The notes: generated by a model not told the origin, from the sequence alone. Counted from the first letter of the stretch, positions 1 through 6,385 are shown. The stretch: 7,697 nucleotides of DNA from Magnetococcales bacterium (GCA_015228895.1 JADGCR010000105.1:1-7697), one strand, 5' to 3'. Made by a program: numbers and translations.

Positions 1-406
1 TATAGGTCGATTTGTCCTGGGACATCTGGTTGAGCAGGGCTTCGGGCAAGGCGGGATTCCTGGCCAACGCCAGACGCACCTCCTCGAAGTAGTCGTCTCC
101 AAGGGCCAGCAGCACCGGGGCCGGGGCGAAGGGGTTGCCGGCCACGCATTGGCGCACCTCCTGGTTGTCGTCCCGCCCCAACCGCTCCAGGATGGCCGCC
201 CCCTGACCGGTTCCCTTGATCACCTTGCCCACGACCTTCCTGGTGGAAACGCAGTGGTCCAGCAGAAAGCGCACCATCTCGAAGGGCAGTTGGGACAGCC
301 ATTCGGTGCGGATCTTCACATCATAGGTGCCGTCCCGGATGTCCTGATTGTTTTTATTAATGAAATCAATGCAATCTTCGAGAGAGACCGGATCGATGAC
401 AGGCAT
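1..406 (-). CDS. LRV (leucine-rich repeat variant) protein, N-terminal part, cut by window edge
   Basis: The first 135 codons are present and the reading frame is still open at base 1, so the C-terminus is missing. The ATG at 406-404 is preceded by AAGGAG (416-411) four bases away, which supports this start. Residues 1-75 (MPVIDPVSLEDCIDF...) are a non-repetitive N-terminal region. From about residue 80 two repeat units are visible: EVRQCVAGNPFAP (83-95) and EVRLALARNPALP (109-121), 26 residues apart, with a third beginning near 131. The VRxxVAxNPxxP pattern is that of LRV repeats, an alpha-helical solenoid first described in Azotobacter vinelandii. LRV proteins are generally thought to be cytoplasmic binding scaffolds; the partner here is unknown. 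Cysteines occur at 12, 52 and 88 but do not form the clustered four-Cys site of the Azotobacter iron-sulfur LRV protein. No signal peptide or membrane segment is seen. The family call is fairly sure; the function is not known. Confidence 0.8.
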   Translation of the reverse strand, partial: MPVIDPVSLEDCIDFINKNNQDIRDGTYDVKIRTEWLSQLPFEMVRFLLDHCVSTRKVVGKVIKGTGQGAAILERLGRDDNQEVRQCVAGNPFAPAPVLLALGDDYFEEVRLALARNPALPEALLNQMSQDKSTY

Positions 407-454
407 GGCGCTCCTTTTGGCTCGCTTGCAGCAAATCACAATGACAGAGTTTCA

Positions 455-485
455 AACATAGCACAAATCCCGCGGTGGTGCGCAA
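455..485 (-). promoter_or_regulatory. Extended -10 promoter for the LRV-protein gene
   Basis: Read on the minus strand, TGC-TATGTT lies at 463-455: an extended -10 (TGn) plus a -10 hexamer. A weak -35, TTGCGC at 485-480, sits 19 bases upstream, which is long but tolerable with an extended -10. Transcription would begin near 448, giving a leader of about 40 bases before the ATG at 406. The call rests on pattern only. Confidence 0.5.
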
Positions 486-538
486 CCTTTCTCACCGTCC
501 GGGGCGCGGCCCCTTTGTGGATAAATAAAATATTGCAT

Positions 539-559
539 GGTCAAATTTTTCTTTTGACC
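539..559. repeat. Perfect inverted repeat GGTCAAA-N7-TTTGACC over a -35 box (operator-like)
   Basis: Arms at 539-545 and 553-559 are exact reverse complements separated by seven T-rich bases. The right arm contains the -35 hexamer TTGACC (554-559) of the promoter reading into the 107-residue gene. A further TTTTGATC at 560-567 directly follows TTTTGACC at 552-559, so three related half-sites lie in 29 bases. The placement suits a repressor or activator operator, but no regulator is identified. The arms are short enough that chance is possible. Confidence 0.45.
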
Positions 560-582
560 TTTTGATCGGCTGTTGCTATAGT
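554..582 (+). promoter_or_regulatory. Strong sigma70-type promoter for the 107-residue membrane protein gene
   Basis: TTGACC (554-559) and TATAGT (577-582) are separated by exactly 17 bases, and TGC at 574-576 makes an extended -10. An AT-rich stretch at 518-553 upstream could act as an UP element. Transcription should start near 589, giving a 45-base leader to the ATG at 634. An inverted repeat covers the -35, so the promoter is probably regulated. Confidence 0.7.
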
Positions 583-633
583 GAAGCCATCATGATGAAT
601 ACAACAGGTTCATCCACTTTGGGGAGCAACGAC

Positions 634-957
634 ATGTCACCTGCATTTATCAACGGAATGCTTGCGGAAACAACAGGTTGGTCATTTCTTGCCAAGAATC
701 GCCCCGTTGGTCCCAGCCACTTCGGGCGGATCGCGGGGCGGATCGTCGGTCGTTGGAGCGCCTTTCTGTGGGCGCTGATCCACCGGCTCACCGAGACCGC
801 GCCTCCCGTGGCCCGCAGGCAGGCGGCGGTCGAAACCGGACGCCACATCGGGCTGTTCATCTTCCTGATGGAGAAGGCGCTGATCGGAGCGTTGGTCTCT
901 CTGTGGCTTCTGGCGGGCTGGGTCGTGCTGGACGGTCTGCGAACGCTGTTTTTCTAG
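634..957 (+). CDS. Unrecognised 107-residue protein with C-terminal membrane segment
   Basis: I do not recognise a family. ATG 634 is chosen because GGGGAG (621-626) lies seven bases upstream. In-frame ATGs at 592 and 595 sit essentially at the predicted transcription start (about 589) and have no ribosome binding site. The product begins MSPAFINGMLAETTGWSF. A basic central part (about 21-72, with GRIAGRIVGR and several Arg/His) may be an amphipathic, membrane- or nucleic-acid-facing helix. Residues about 73-99 (IGLFIFLMEKALIGALVSLW...) are strongly hydrophobic: one long or two tight membrane helices, ending LDGLRTLFF at the stop. No signal peptide is seen. Its own strong promoter upstream and a hairpin terminator downstream suggest a single-gene transcript. 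It could be a small inner-membrane regulator or accessory subunit; no function is claimed. Confidence 0.65.
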   Translation: MSPAFINGMLAETTGWSFLAKNRPVGPSHFGRIAGRIVGRWSAFLWALIHRLTETAPPVARRQAAVETGRHIGLFIFLMEKALIGALVSLWLLAGWVVLDGLRTLFF

Positions 958-1005
958 TCCGATGCTTTCCGACGGGAAGCGGCGCCGTCCGCGCTCTCGA
1001 ACCGG

Positions 1006-1037
1006 CACGCCCTCCGGAGGATCGGAGGGCGTGTTTT
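1006..1037 (+). terminator. Rho-independent-like terminator after the 107-residue protein gene
   Basis: CACGCCCTCC (1006-1015) pairs perfectly with GGAGGGCGTG (1024-1033) around an eight-base loop and is followed by TTTT (1034-1037). The T-tract is short. It lies between two convergent genes: 48 bases after the plus-strand stop and 6 bases beyond the kinase stop codon (1042-1040). On the minus strand no T-run follows the stem, so it may only protect the kinase mRNA 3' end. A smaller hairpin (GCTTTCC-GAC-GGGAAGC, one G-T pair) lies at 964-980. Confidence 0.65.
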
Positions 1038-1039
1038 CG

Positions 1040-3232
1040 TTACGGGGTGTGTGGTGGAAGTCGCAAAAAGCTTTCCAGGGCGGTTTGTATGGGCGTGAAG
1101 TGTGTGTGCACCCGCTGCAGGACCTCCAGGGCTTCCTGCCAGGATTGGCTCTTGATGGTTTCGTGCAAGCTCCGTGTGTGGGGTTGCAACTGGGGAAAGA
1201 TGGTGTTGGCCATGCTCCCCTTGAGCACATGGGCGGTGGCCTTGGCCGTTTCGTAATCCCCTTCGGTCAAATTGCGCTTGAGGCTTTCCAGGAGTTCCGG
1301 GAGCTGGTTGGCCAGAAGTCCGGCCACATCCCGGAAATCCTCTTCCGGGAGGCCGATGGCCTCCATGGCCCGGGTCAGAATGGCCAGATCGGTTGACGGG
1401 CCGTGTTCCTCCCGGGGCGCGCCGGTCCCTTCCCGGGTGGCCGGTTCCGGCGGGCCGGGGGGTGGCGCGGGGGTCAGGAACTGTTCCAGCACGGTTTGCA
1501 GTTCGCTCAGTGTCACGGGTTTGGCGAGAAAAGCGCTCATGCCGGCCCGTTCGCCCTGTTGCCGGTTGTCCGAGGTGACGTTGGCGGTGAACGCCACGAT
1601 CGGCGTCGGCGGCTTTCGCTGTTGCTGCTCCCACTCCCGGATCAGGCGGCTGGCCTGATAACCGTCCATGCCCGGCATCTGGCAATCCATGAAGACCAGC
1701 CCGAACGGTTTTTCCTGGAAACGGGTGGTTCCTTCCCTTCCATCCGCCGCGGTCACCACCCGCGCGGGATCGCAACCAAGGCGTGTCAGCATCCCCTTGG
1801 CGACCGTCAGGTTGGCGGCATGGTCGTCCACCAGCAGAATCCAGGTGTCGTAACGCATCGAGATGGGGCGCTCTGTTGGATGTTGAGGTGAGACGGGTCG
1901 TCCCGGGGTTCCCTCCGGGGTGTGCAACACCCACTCCATGGCGGAACGCAACCGCTCCGCGCTGATGGGCTTTTTCAGGCAGATGGAGATGCCGGGCAGT
2001 TCCGCGGCCTGATCCCAGCCCTGGTCCATCAGGTCGGTCAGGAGAATGAACCGGGGAATCGCATTCGAGCAACGCAACTGACGACAAATGTTGCGGGCGT
2101 CGCGGCCCGGTTTTTGATTGAGCACCACCAGATCGTAGGGGTGACCATCGATTTTGGCCTGGCGCAGGGCGTCGAGAGCCGTCGTCGCCTCGATCACATA
2201 GTTGAACCGGGCGCCGAACCGGGTCAGCACGTCGTCGAGAAAGGTGCGTTGCAGACCGTCGATCTCCACCCCGAGCACCCGCACGCCCTGGAACAGGTCC
2301 GACTTGGGGGGATGGGCCATGAAAACGGGTTGTTTGGCCAACTGCACCGAGAAATGGAAGATGCTGCCGGTCTGGGCGTAGGGATTGACATCCACGCCGA
2401 TCTCCCCGCCCATCATCTCCACCAGACGGCGACTGATGGCCAGTCCCAGGCCGGTGCCGGTGTATCCCTGCCTGCGGTGGATGTCGGACTGGATGAAGCG
2501 GTCGAAGATCTTCTCCCGCTCCTGGATGGGAACCCCCGGACCGCTGTCCCGCACCTCGAAAAGATACTCGGTTTTCTGACTGTTCACGGCGCCGGTCGGA
2601 CCCCCGTGCAGTTCCACCGTGCCCCCTTCCGGGGTGAACTTGATGGCGTTGCCCAGCAGATTGGTGAAAATCTGGCGCAGACGGTTCACATCCCCCCGAA
2701 CGGACGTGGGCATGCCATAGGGGAAAAAGGGGGTCAGCTCGATCCCCTTGGCATGGGCCAGCGTGGCCAGGATCAAGGCGGACTCGTCCACCAGGTTGCG
2801 CAGATCGAAATCCACTTCATCCAGGGTCAGCAGGTCGGCCTCGATCTTGGAGAAATCCAGGATGTTGTCGATGAGGGCCAGCAGGGTCTTGCCGGAACCG
2901 TAGGCCAGGCGCACCTGTTCCAGGCGGTCATGATTCAACGGGGCCTCCCGCAGCAGTTCCAGCATGCCCAGGACCACGTTCATCGGGGTGCGGATTTCGT
3001 GGCTCACGGTGGCCAGGAAATCGCTCTTGGCCTGATTGGCCGCCACGGCCCGCTCCAGTGCCAGGGACAACTCCCGGGTGCGCTGCCGGACCTGTTCCTC
3101 CTGGGAGCGGGCCAGATCCCGCAACGCGGTTCGGGCCTGTTCCAGGCGTTTGTGCAGGGAGAACGACACCCCCGCCAGTCCGGCCAGAAGGCCCGCGCCC
3201 ACCGCGCCCATCATCAGAGTATCGATATCCAA
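1040..3232 (-). CDS. Hybrid histidine kinase: TM - HisKA/HATPase - pseudo-receiver - receiver - HPt
   Basis: This is a 730-residue inner-membrane phosphorelay kinase. One membrane segment (about 6-26) and a coiled coil (about 27-68) precede HisKA, with phospho-accepting H78 in FLATVSHEIRTPMN. The ATPase domain (about 175-300) has N-box N195, G1 DSGPG (229-233), F-box IFDRF and G2 GTGLGL (259-264). Receiver 1 (about 316-436) is degenerate: N372 stands where the phospho-Asp should be and the acidic pair is altered (VEID), though T399 and K420/K421 remain. Receiver 2 (about 463-587) is intact: D469, D470, D516 (VFMDCQMPGMDG), T549, K571. A Pro-rich linker leads to HPt, with H668 in AHVLKGSMAN. 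The expected relay is H78 to D516 to H668 and on to an unidentified response regulator. No periplasmic or PAS sensor is present. The TTG start at 3232 is chosen because GGAGGGAG (3244-3237) is just upstream; the ATGs at codons 7 and 8 lack a good site. It lies 20 bases after the 204-residue protein gene, so it is almost surely co-transcribed. Confidence 0.93.
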   Translation of the reverse strand: MDIDTLMMGAVGAGLLAGLAGVSFSLHKRLEQARTALRDLARSQEEQVRQRTRELSLALERAVAANQAKSDFLATVSHEIRTPMNVVLGMLELLREAPLNHDRLEQVRLAYGSGKTLLALIDNILDFSKIEADLLTLDEVDFDLRNLVDESALILATLAHAKGIELTPFFPYGMPTSVRGDVNRLRQIFTNLLGNAIKFTPEGGTVELHGGPTGAVNSQKTEYLFEVRDSGPGVPIQEREKIFDRFIQSDIHRRQGYTGTGLGLAISRRLVEMMGGEIGVDVNPYAQTGSIFHFSVQLAKQPVFMAHPPKSDLFQGVRVLGVEIDGLQRTFLDDVLTRFGARFNYVIEATTALDALRQAKIDGHPYDLVVLNQKPGRDARNICRQLRCSNAIPRFILLTDLMDQGWDQAAELPGISICLKKPISAERLRSAMEWVLHTPEGTPGRPVSPQHPTERPISMRYDTWILLVDDHAANLTVAKGMLTRLGCDPARVVTAADGREGTTRFQEKPFGLVFMDCQMPGMDGYQASRLIREWEQQQRKPPTPIVAFTANVTSDNRQQGERAGMSAFLAKPVTLSELQTVLEQFLTPAPPPGPPEPATREGTGAPREEHGPSTDLAILTRAMEAIGLPEEDFRDVAGLLANQLPELLESLKRNLTEGDYETAKATAHVLKGSMANTIFPQLQPHTRSLHETIKSQSWQEALEVLQRVHTHFTPIQTALESFLRLPPHTP

Positions 3233-3236
3233 GCCG

Positions 3237-3244
3237 CTCCCTCC
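3237..3244 (-). promoter_or_regulatory. Ribosome binding site that sets the TTG start of the kinase
   Basis: GGAGGGAG on the minus strand (3244-3237) lies four bases before TTG 3232 (seven if GGAGG alone is counted). It sits in the 20-base gap after the stop codon (3255-3253) of the upstream gene and decides the start codon. The frame is open further upstream, but that part overlaps the 204-residue gene and is not coding-like. Confidence 0.7.
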
Positions 3245-3252
3245 GACCCGCT

Positions 3253-3867
3253 TCAGAAGATGTACAACTCGTCGAACCTGCTCACATCTTCCAGCAGTTG
3301 CACGACGAGTTTGGCCTGTTCCTCCTGTGTCTTGGAGACGGAGATCGCCCTGGTGTGGTGGATGATGGCCATCCAGGTGGTCAGATGGACGTGATCGATC
3401 TGGGCGGCCACCACGGACAGGGACTCCATGGAGATCAGGCTCCGTTGCGCGATCAGATGCAGCTCCCTGGCGAGGTTTTGGTCCAGGCCCCGGGCGCGGA
3501 CGGTATCGATTCCCAGTTGCAGGGTGGACGGCGGGGGGAGCAGCGCCTCGTCCCTTCTGGAGGATTTCCATTCCGGCAGGCAGCGGTCCACGAAGGGGGA
3601 GAGAAAGGTGCGCAAGGTGAATTTCCAGCTGCGGCGGGCGTCGATGACCGAACGCTTTTCATACAGGGCGAACACCACCACCAGAAAGCCCCCCTGGAGA
3701 CAAAACCCGATCAGTTGGGGCAGCAGGCTTTTGGTCAGGCTGGTCTGGGCGTACATCCAGAGGGTCAGAAACGGTGCCGCCGCAAAGAACAGCACGAGGA
3801 AAAAGAGATAAAACAGGAAAAAGCCCTTCAACCAGGATACTTTTTCGCCCCAGAATGAAAATCGCAT
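3253..3867 (-). CDS. Unrecognised 204-residue protein with two membrane segments, in kinase operon
   Basis: I do not recognise a named family. The ATG at 3867 has AGGGGG (3877-3872) four bases upstream. After a short N-terminus (MRFSFWGEKVSWLK), residues about 15-38 and 47-69 are strongly hydrophobic and form a membrane hairpin, with YEKRSVIDARRS just after. The positive residues after the second segment suggest that both ends are cytoplasmic. The remaining 135 residues are soluble and largely helical. The last 85 or so (about 120-204: LDQNLARELHLIAQRS..., then KTQEEQAKLVVQLLEDVSRF) look like a helical bundle and end at LYIF. No catalytic motif is visible. The gene lies 29 bases downstream of the DUF3301 gene and 20 bases upstream of the hybrid kinase. 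Since the kinase lacks its own sensor domain, this protein may be its membrane input partner; that is inference from gene order only. Confidence 0.8.
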   Translation of the reverse strand: MRFSFWGEKVSWLKGFFLFYLFFLVLFFAAAPFLTLWMYAQTSLTKSLLPQLIGFCLQGGFLVVVFALYEKRSVIDARRSWKFTLRTFLSPFVDRCLPEWKSSRRDEALLPPPSTLQLGIDTVRARGLDQNLARELHLIAQRSLISMESLSVVAAQIDHVHLTTWMAIIHHTRAISVSKTQEEQAKLVVQLLEDVSRFDELYIF

Positions 3868-3896
3868 ACCGCCCCCTTTGGTCGTGTTCTTGTCTC

Positions 3897-4226
3897 TCAA
3901 ATCAGTTCGCGCGTTGGTCGCGGTTCGTCTGGCCCGGTGTCCAGAAGCAGGGTATGGAGTTGATCCCCAAGCAGAATCACCACCCCCTCGTGGATCTGAT
4001 GTCCGGCATCCAGGTAACGGAACCCGTAAATGCGCCGCACGCGCCAGTGGCCCTCGTGATCCCGCTTGAGTCCCAGGGAGGTGAGGCTCACGGTGTCGTC
4101 CAGCCAGGCCGCCTCCAGTTCCGCGCAGGTGCGTCGCACCACGGCCAGGGCGTTCTCCCTGGCCCGCATGGCAGCATACCAGAACAGGGCGAGGGATAGC
4201 AGCAACAGAATGATCCATTCATCCAT
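3897..4226 (-). CDS. DUF3301 family membrane-anchored protein
   Basis: The product has 109 residues. Residues 4-19 (WIILLLLSLALFWYAA) form a single N-terminal membrane anchor, followed by MRARENALAVVRRTC, LLDDT-like LDDTVSL, LKRDHEGHWRVRRIYGF and a hydrophobic LL-rich stretch near 84-96. This order (anchor, RARE-A box, LDD-TV, RR-Y-F) matches the DUF3301 family of small proteobacterial proteins, whose function is unknown. The length is typical. The ATG at 4226 agrees with the family N-terminus, but the bases before it (TTTTTGTCCGCCG) contain no ribosome binding site, so translation may be coupled to an overlapping upstream short ORF. It is first in the minus-strand operon with the 204-residue protein and the hybrid kinase. 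The family call is from memory of its pattern and should be confirmed by a profile search. Confidence 0.82.
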   Translation of the reverse strand: MDEWIILLLLSLALFWYAAMRARENALAVVRRTCAELEAAWLDDTVSLTSLGLKRDHEGHWRVRRIYGFRYLDAGHQIHEGVVILLGDQLHTLLLDTGPDEPRPTRELI

Positions 4227-4290
4227 CGGCGGACAAAAAGGTCTGCCTCGTCCAGCGCGTCAAACATCGGAAACCGTCGAGAGTGGGCAT
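4219..4290 (-). CDS. Possible 23-codon leader peptide overlapping the DUF3301 start
   Basis: An ATG at 4290 is preceded by GAAGG (4302-4298) with ideal seven-base spacing. The frame runs MPTLDGFRCLTRW... for 23 codons and ends at TGA 4221-4219, overlapping the DUF3301 gene start by eight bases (ATGGATGA). Because the DUF3301 ATG lacks its own ribosome binding site, translating this short ORF could deliver ribosomes to it. The peptide shows no family, and its codon use is not strongly gene-like. It lies inside the predicted transcript. It is a hypothesis based on geometry. Confidence 0.3.
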   Translation of the reverse strand: MPTLDGFRCLTRWTRQTFLSADG

Positions 4291-4371
4291 GTCTGAGCCT
4301 TCGCAAAGCCAAAATGGCGTCCCGGCGCCCCATGGGGTCAAAAAAAATTTCCTCTGGCGCACACTTGGCGT

Positions 4372-4400
4372 ATCATAGCCGATTGGCAACCCTTTTTGAA
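4372..4400 (-). promoter_or_regulatory. Candidate promoter for the DUF3301 - membrane protein - kinase operon
   Basis: On the minus strand TTCAAA (4400-4395) and TATGAT (4377-4372) are 17 bases apart, with four and five of six matches to the sigma70 consensus. Transcription would start near 4365, giving a leader of about 139 bases before the DUF3301 ATG. That leader contains a CCCCATGGGG palindrome (4328-4337), a run of eight Ts on the RNA-like strand, and the possible leader peptide. The same bases read TATCAT on the plus strand, but no convincing -35 accompanies it, so the uup promoter is not resolved. Confidence 0.45.
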
Positions 4401-4417
4401 ACAGGTTTTTCGAGGCC

Positions 4418-6289
4418 ATGGCATTAATCGGCACACGCAGCGTCAAGGTGACTTTCGGGGGCCCCGCGGTCCTGGATGAGGTCGGGTTTTTCATGGATCG
4501 CGGGGAGCGGGTCTGTCTGGTGGGACGCAACGGCTCCGGGAAGTCCACCCTCATGCGGCTTCTGGCCGGCCGGCTGCAACCGGACGAGGGGGAGGTGGTG
4601 CGGACCAAGGGGATCACCGTCGCCAGCCTGGAACAGGAGGTGCCGGGCAATCCGGCGGGCACGGTCTTCGAGGTCGCCACCAGGGAGATGGGGCGTCTGG
4701 GTCAGGTGCTGCTGGCCTATCGACAGGCGACCCACCTGGGCGTGGAACGGCTGGGCGTGGCGCAGGAGGCCATGGACGCGGCCCACGCCTGGGAGACCCA
4801 CACCCGGCTGGAGAACCTTTTCGCCCTGTTGGGATTGAACCCGGACCTGGAGTTCGCGGCCCTCTCCGGGGGGCTGAAGCGCCGGACGCTGCTGGCGTGC
4901 GCCCTGGCGCAGCAGGCCGACGTGCTGCTGCTGGACGAACCCACCAATCATCTGGATGTGGCCTCCATCGAGCAGTTGGAAGGGATCCTGAAGGGTTATC
5001 GGGGTGGTTTGTTGTTCATCACCCATGACCGCATGTTTCTGGGTCATCTGGCCACCCGGATTCTGGAGATGGACCGGGGCCGACTCACCGACTGGCCGGG
5101 GGATTTCGCCACCTATCAGCAGCGCAAGGATGCCGCCCTGGAGTCGGAAGCCACCAGCAACGCCCTGTTCGACAAGCGGCTGGCCCAGGAGGAGACCTGG
5201 ATCCGCCAGGGGATCAAGGCGCGACGCACCCGCAACGAAGGGCGGGTGCGCGCCCTGGAAAGGATGCGTCTGGAACGTCAGGCCCGTCGCGAGCGGGAAG
5301 GGCGGGTCAACATGCGGGCGGAAGTCGCCGAGCGCTCCGGGAAACTGGTGATGGTGGCCGAGGAGGTCTCCTGCGCCTATGACGGGATCTTCTACGTCAG
5401 GAACTTCTCCACGGTCATCCAGCGGGGGGACAAGGTGGGGATCATCGGTCCCAACGGTTGCGGCAAGACCACCCTGTTGAATCTTCTGTTGGGCAACCTC
5501 GCCCCCCAATCCGGCACCCTCAGTCTGGGGACCAACCTGGAAGTGGCCTATTTCGACCAGTTGCGGGCCGGACTGGAGGAGGAGAAGACCGTGGCCGACA
5601 ATGTGGCCAATGGTCGGGTCCATGTGACCTTCGGGGGGCAGACCCGCCACATCATCAGCTATTTGCAGGATTTTCTCTTCGCCCCGGAGCGCGCCCGCTC
5701 GCCGGTGCGGGTCCTGTCGGGGGGGGAGCGCAATCGTTTGCTGTTGGCCAAACTCTTTCTGCTGCCCTCCAATATCCTGGTGATGGACGAACCCACCAAC
5801 GACCTGGACGCTGAAACCCTGGAGCTGCTGGAGGAGTTGCTGGTCCAGTATGCCGGCACCCTGCTGCTGGTGAGCCATGACCGCGCCTTCTTGAACAACG
5901 TGGTCACCAGCACTCTGGTCTTCGAGGGCGGGGAGGGCCGCGTCCGGGAGTACGCGGGGGGGTATGACGATTGGCTCGCCCAGCGTCCCCCCCCTCCGGT
6001 GGTCGAGGGGAGCGCCGGCCGAAAGACCGCTCCCCGGCCCCCGCCGCCACCCAGGAAGCCGGTCACCCGATTGTCCTTCCGGGAGCGTCAGGAGCTGGAC
6101 CTCCTCCCGGCCCGCATCGACTCCCTGGAGAACGAACAGCGGCAGCTCCACGCCGTGCTGGCCGATCCCTCCTATTATCGGCAGGACCCCGACCGGATTG
6201 CCCGTGACCAGTCCCGTCTGGCCGCCCTGGAACAGGAACTGGCCAGCGCCTATCAGCGTTGGGAACTTCTGGAGAAACACAACGCCTGA
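4418..6289 (+). CDS. uup: ABC-F ATPase Uup
   Basis: A 623-residue cytoplasmic ABC-F protein: two ATPase domains in one chain and no membrane segments. Domain 1 has Walker A GRNGSGKS (36-43), signature LSGG (149-152), Walker B VLLLDEPTNHLD (169-180) and switch H203. The inter-domain linker (about 235-308) carries the WIRQGIKARRTRNEGRVRAL block (261-280) that is nearly identical in Escherichia coli Uup. Domain 2 has GPNGCGKT (344-351), LSGGERN (433-439), DEPTNDLD (457-464) and H487. A Pro-rich linker (about 524-548) leads to the C-terminal coiled-coil domain (about 550-620, ending QRWELLEKHN), which marks Uup rather than other ABC-F branches; length is close to the E. coli protein. Uup is linked to ribosome function, relief of nascent-chain stalling, and branched-DNA/transposon-excision phenotypes. 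The ATG at 4418 gives the expected MALI N-terminus; only a close GAGG (4412-4415) precedes it. It appears monocistronic. Confidence 0.95.
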   Translation: MALIGTRSVKVTFGGPAVLDEVGFFMDRGERVCLVGRNGSGKSTLMRLLAGRLQPDEGEVVRTKGITVASLEQEVPGNPAGTVFEVATREMGRLGQVLLAYRQATHLGVERLGVAQEAMDAAHAWETHTRLENLFALLGLNPDLEFAALSGGLKRRTLLACALAQQADVLLLDEPTNHLDVASIEQLEGILKGYRGGLLFITHDRMFLGHLATRILEMDRGRLTDWPGDFATYQQRKDAALESEATSNALFDKRLAQEETWIRQGIKARRTRNEGRVRALERMRLERQARREREGRVNMRAEVAERSGKLVMVAEEVSCAYDGIFYVRNFSTVIQRGDKVGIIGPNGCGKTTLLNLLLGNLAPQSGTLSLGTNLEVAYFDQLRAGLEEEKTVADNVANGRVHVTFGGQTRHIISYLQDFLFAPERARSPVRVLSGGERNRLLLAKLFLLPSNILVMDEPTNDLDAETLELLEELLVQYAGTLLLVSHDRAFLNNVVTSTLVFEGGEGRVREYAGGYDDWLAQRPPPPVVEGSAGRKTAPRPPPPPRKPVTRLSFRERQELDLLPARIDSLENEQRQLHAVLADPSYYRQDPDRIARDQSRLAALEQELASAYQRWELLEKHNA

Positions 6290-6385
6290 CCGCATCGCCC
6301 GCTTCCAGAGTGGTCCCGGTCCCGGCGGCGTCGTTTTCCCGCAGCCCCGCCGTTCTGTTCCACCCCGCCGGTCCCTCCATGAACT

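Noticed and set aside
149..565. 138-codon plus-strand frame at the left end
   Set aside because: It lies opposite the LRV gene and runs through its promoter; no ribosome binding site or family pattern.
954..2087. 377-codon minus-strand frame overlapping the kinase C-terminal half
   Set aside because: Same strand but a different frame; it lacks domain motifs and is Arg/Gly/Pro-rich, whereas the kinase frame has an intact receiver and HPt here.
1922..3394. 490-codon plus-strand frame opposite the hybrid kinase
   Set aside because: Antisense shadow: the kinase strand carries every H, N, G1, G2, receiver and HPt motif, while this translation is low-complexity and His/Gln-rich.
3233..3571. N-terminal extension of the kinase by 113 codons
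   Set aside because: It overlaps the 204-residue gene out of frame and is Arg/Pro/Gly-rich; TTG 3232 has a strong ribosome binding site.
3868..4218. N-terminal extension of the 204-residue protein by 117 codons
   Set aside because: It overlaps the DUF3301 gene in another frame and has shadow-like composition; ATG 3867 has its own ribosome binding site.
4227..4333. 81-codon minus-strand frame beginning MGRRDAIL at 4333
   Set aside because: Most of it overlaps DUF3301 in another frame and third-position use is not gene-like; no ribosome binding site at proper spacing.
6322..6371. Possible terminator hairpin after uup (CCGGCGG with CCGCCGG)
   Set aside because: The loop is about 36 bases and no T-tract follows; the repeated CCCCGCCG copies (6345-6352, 6363-6370) could give the pairing by chance.
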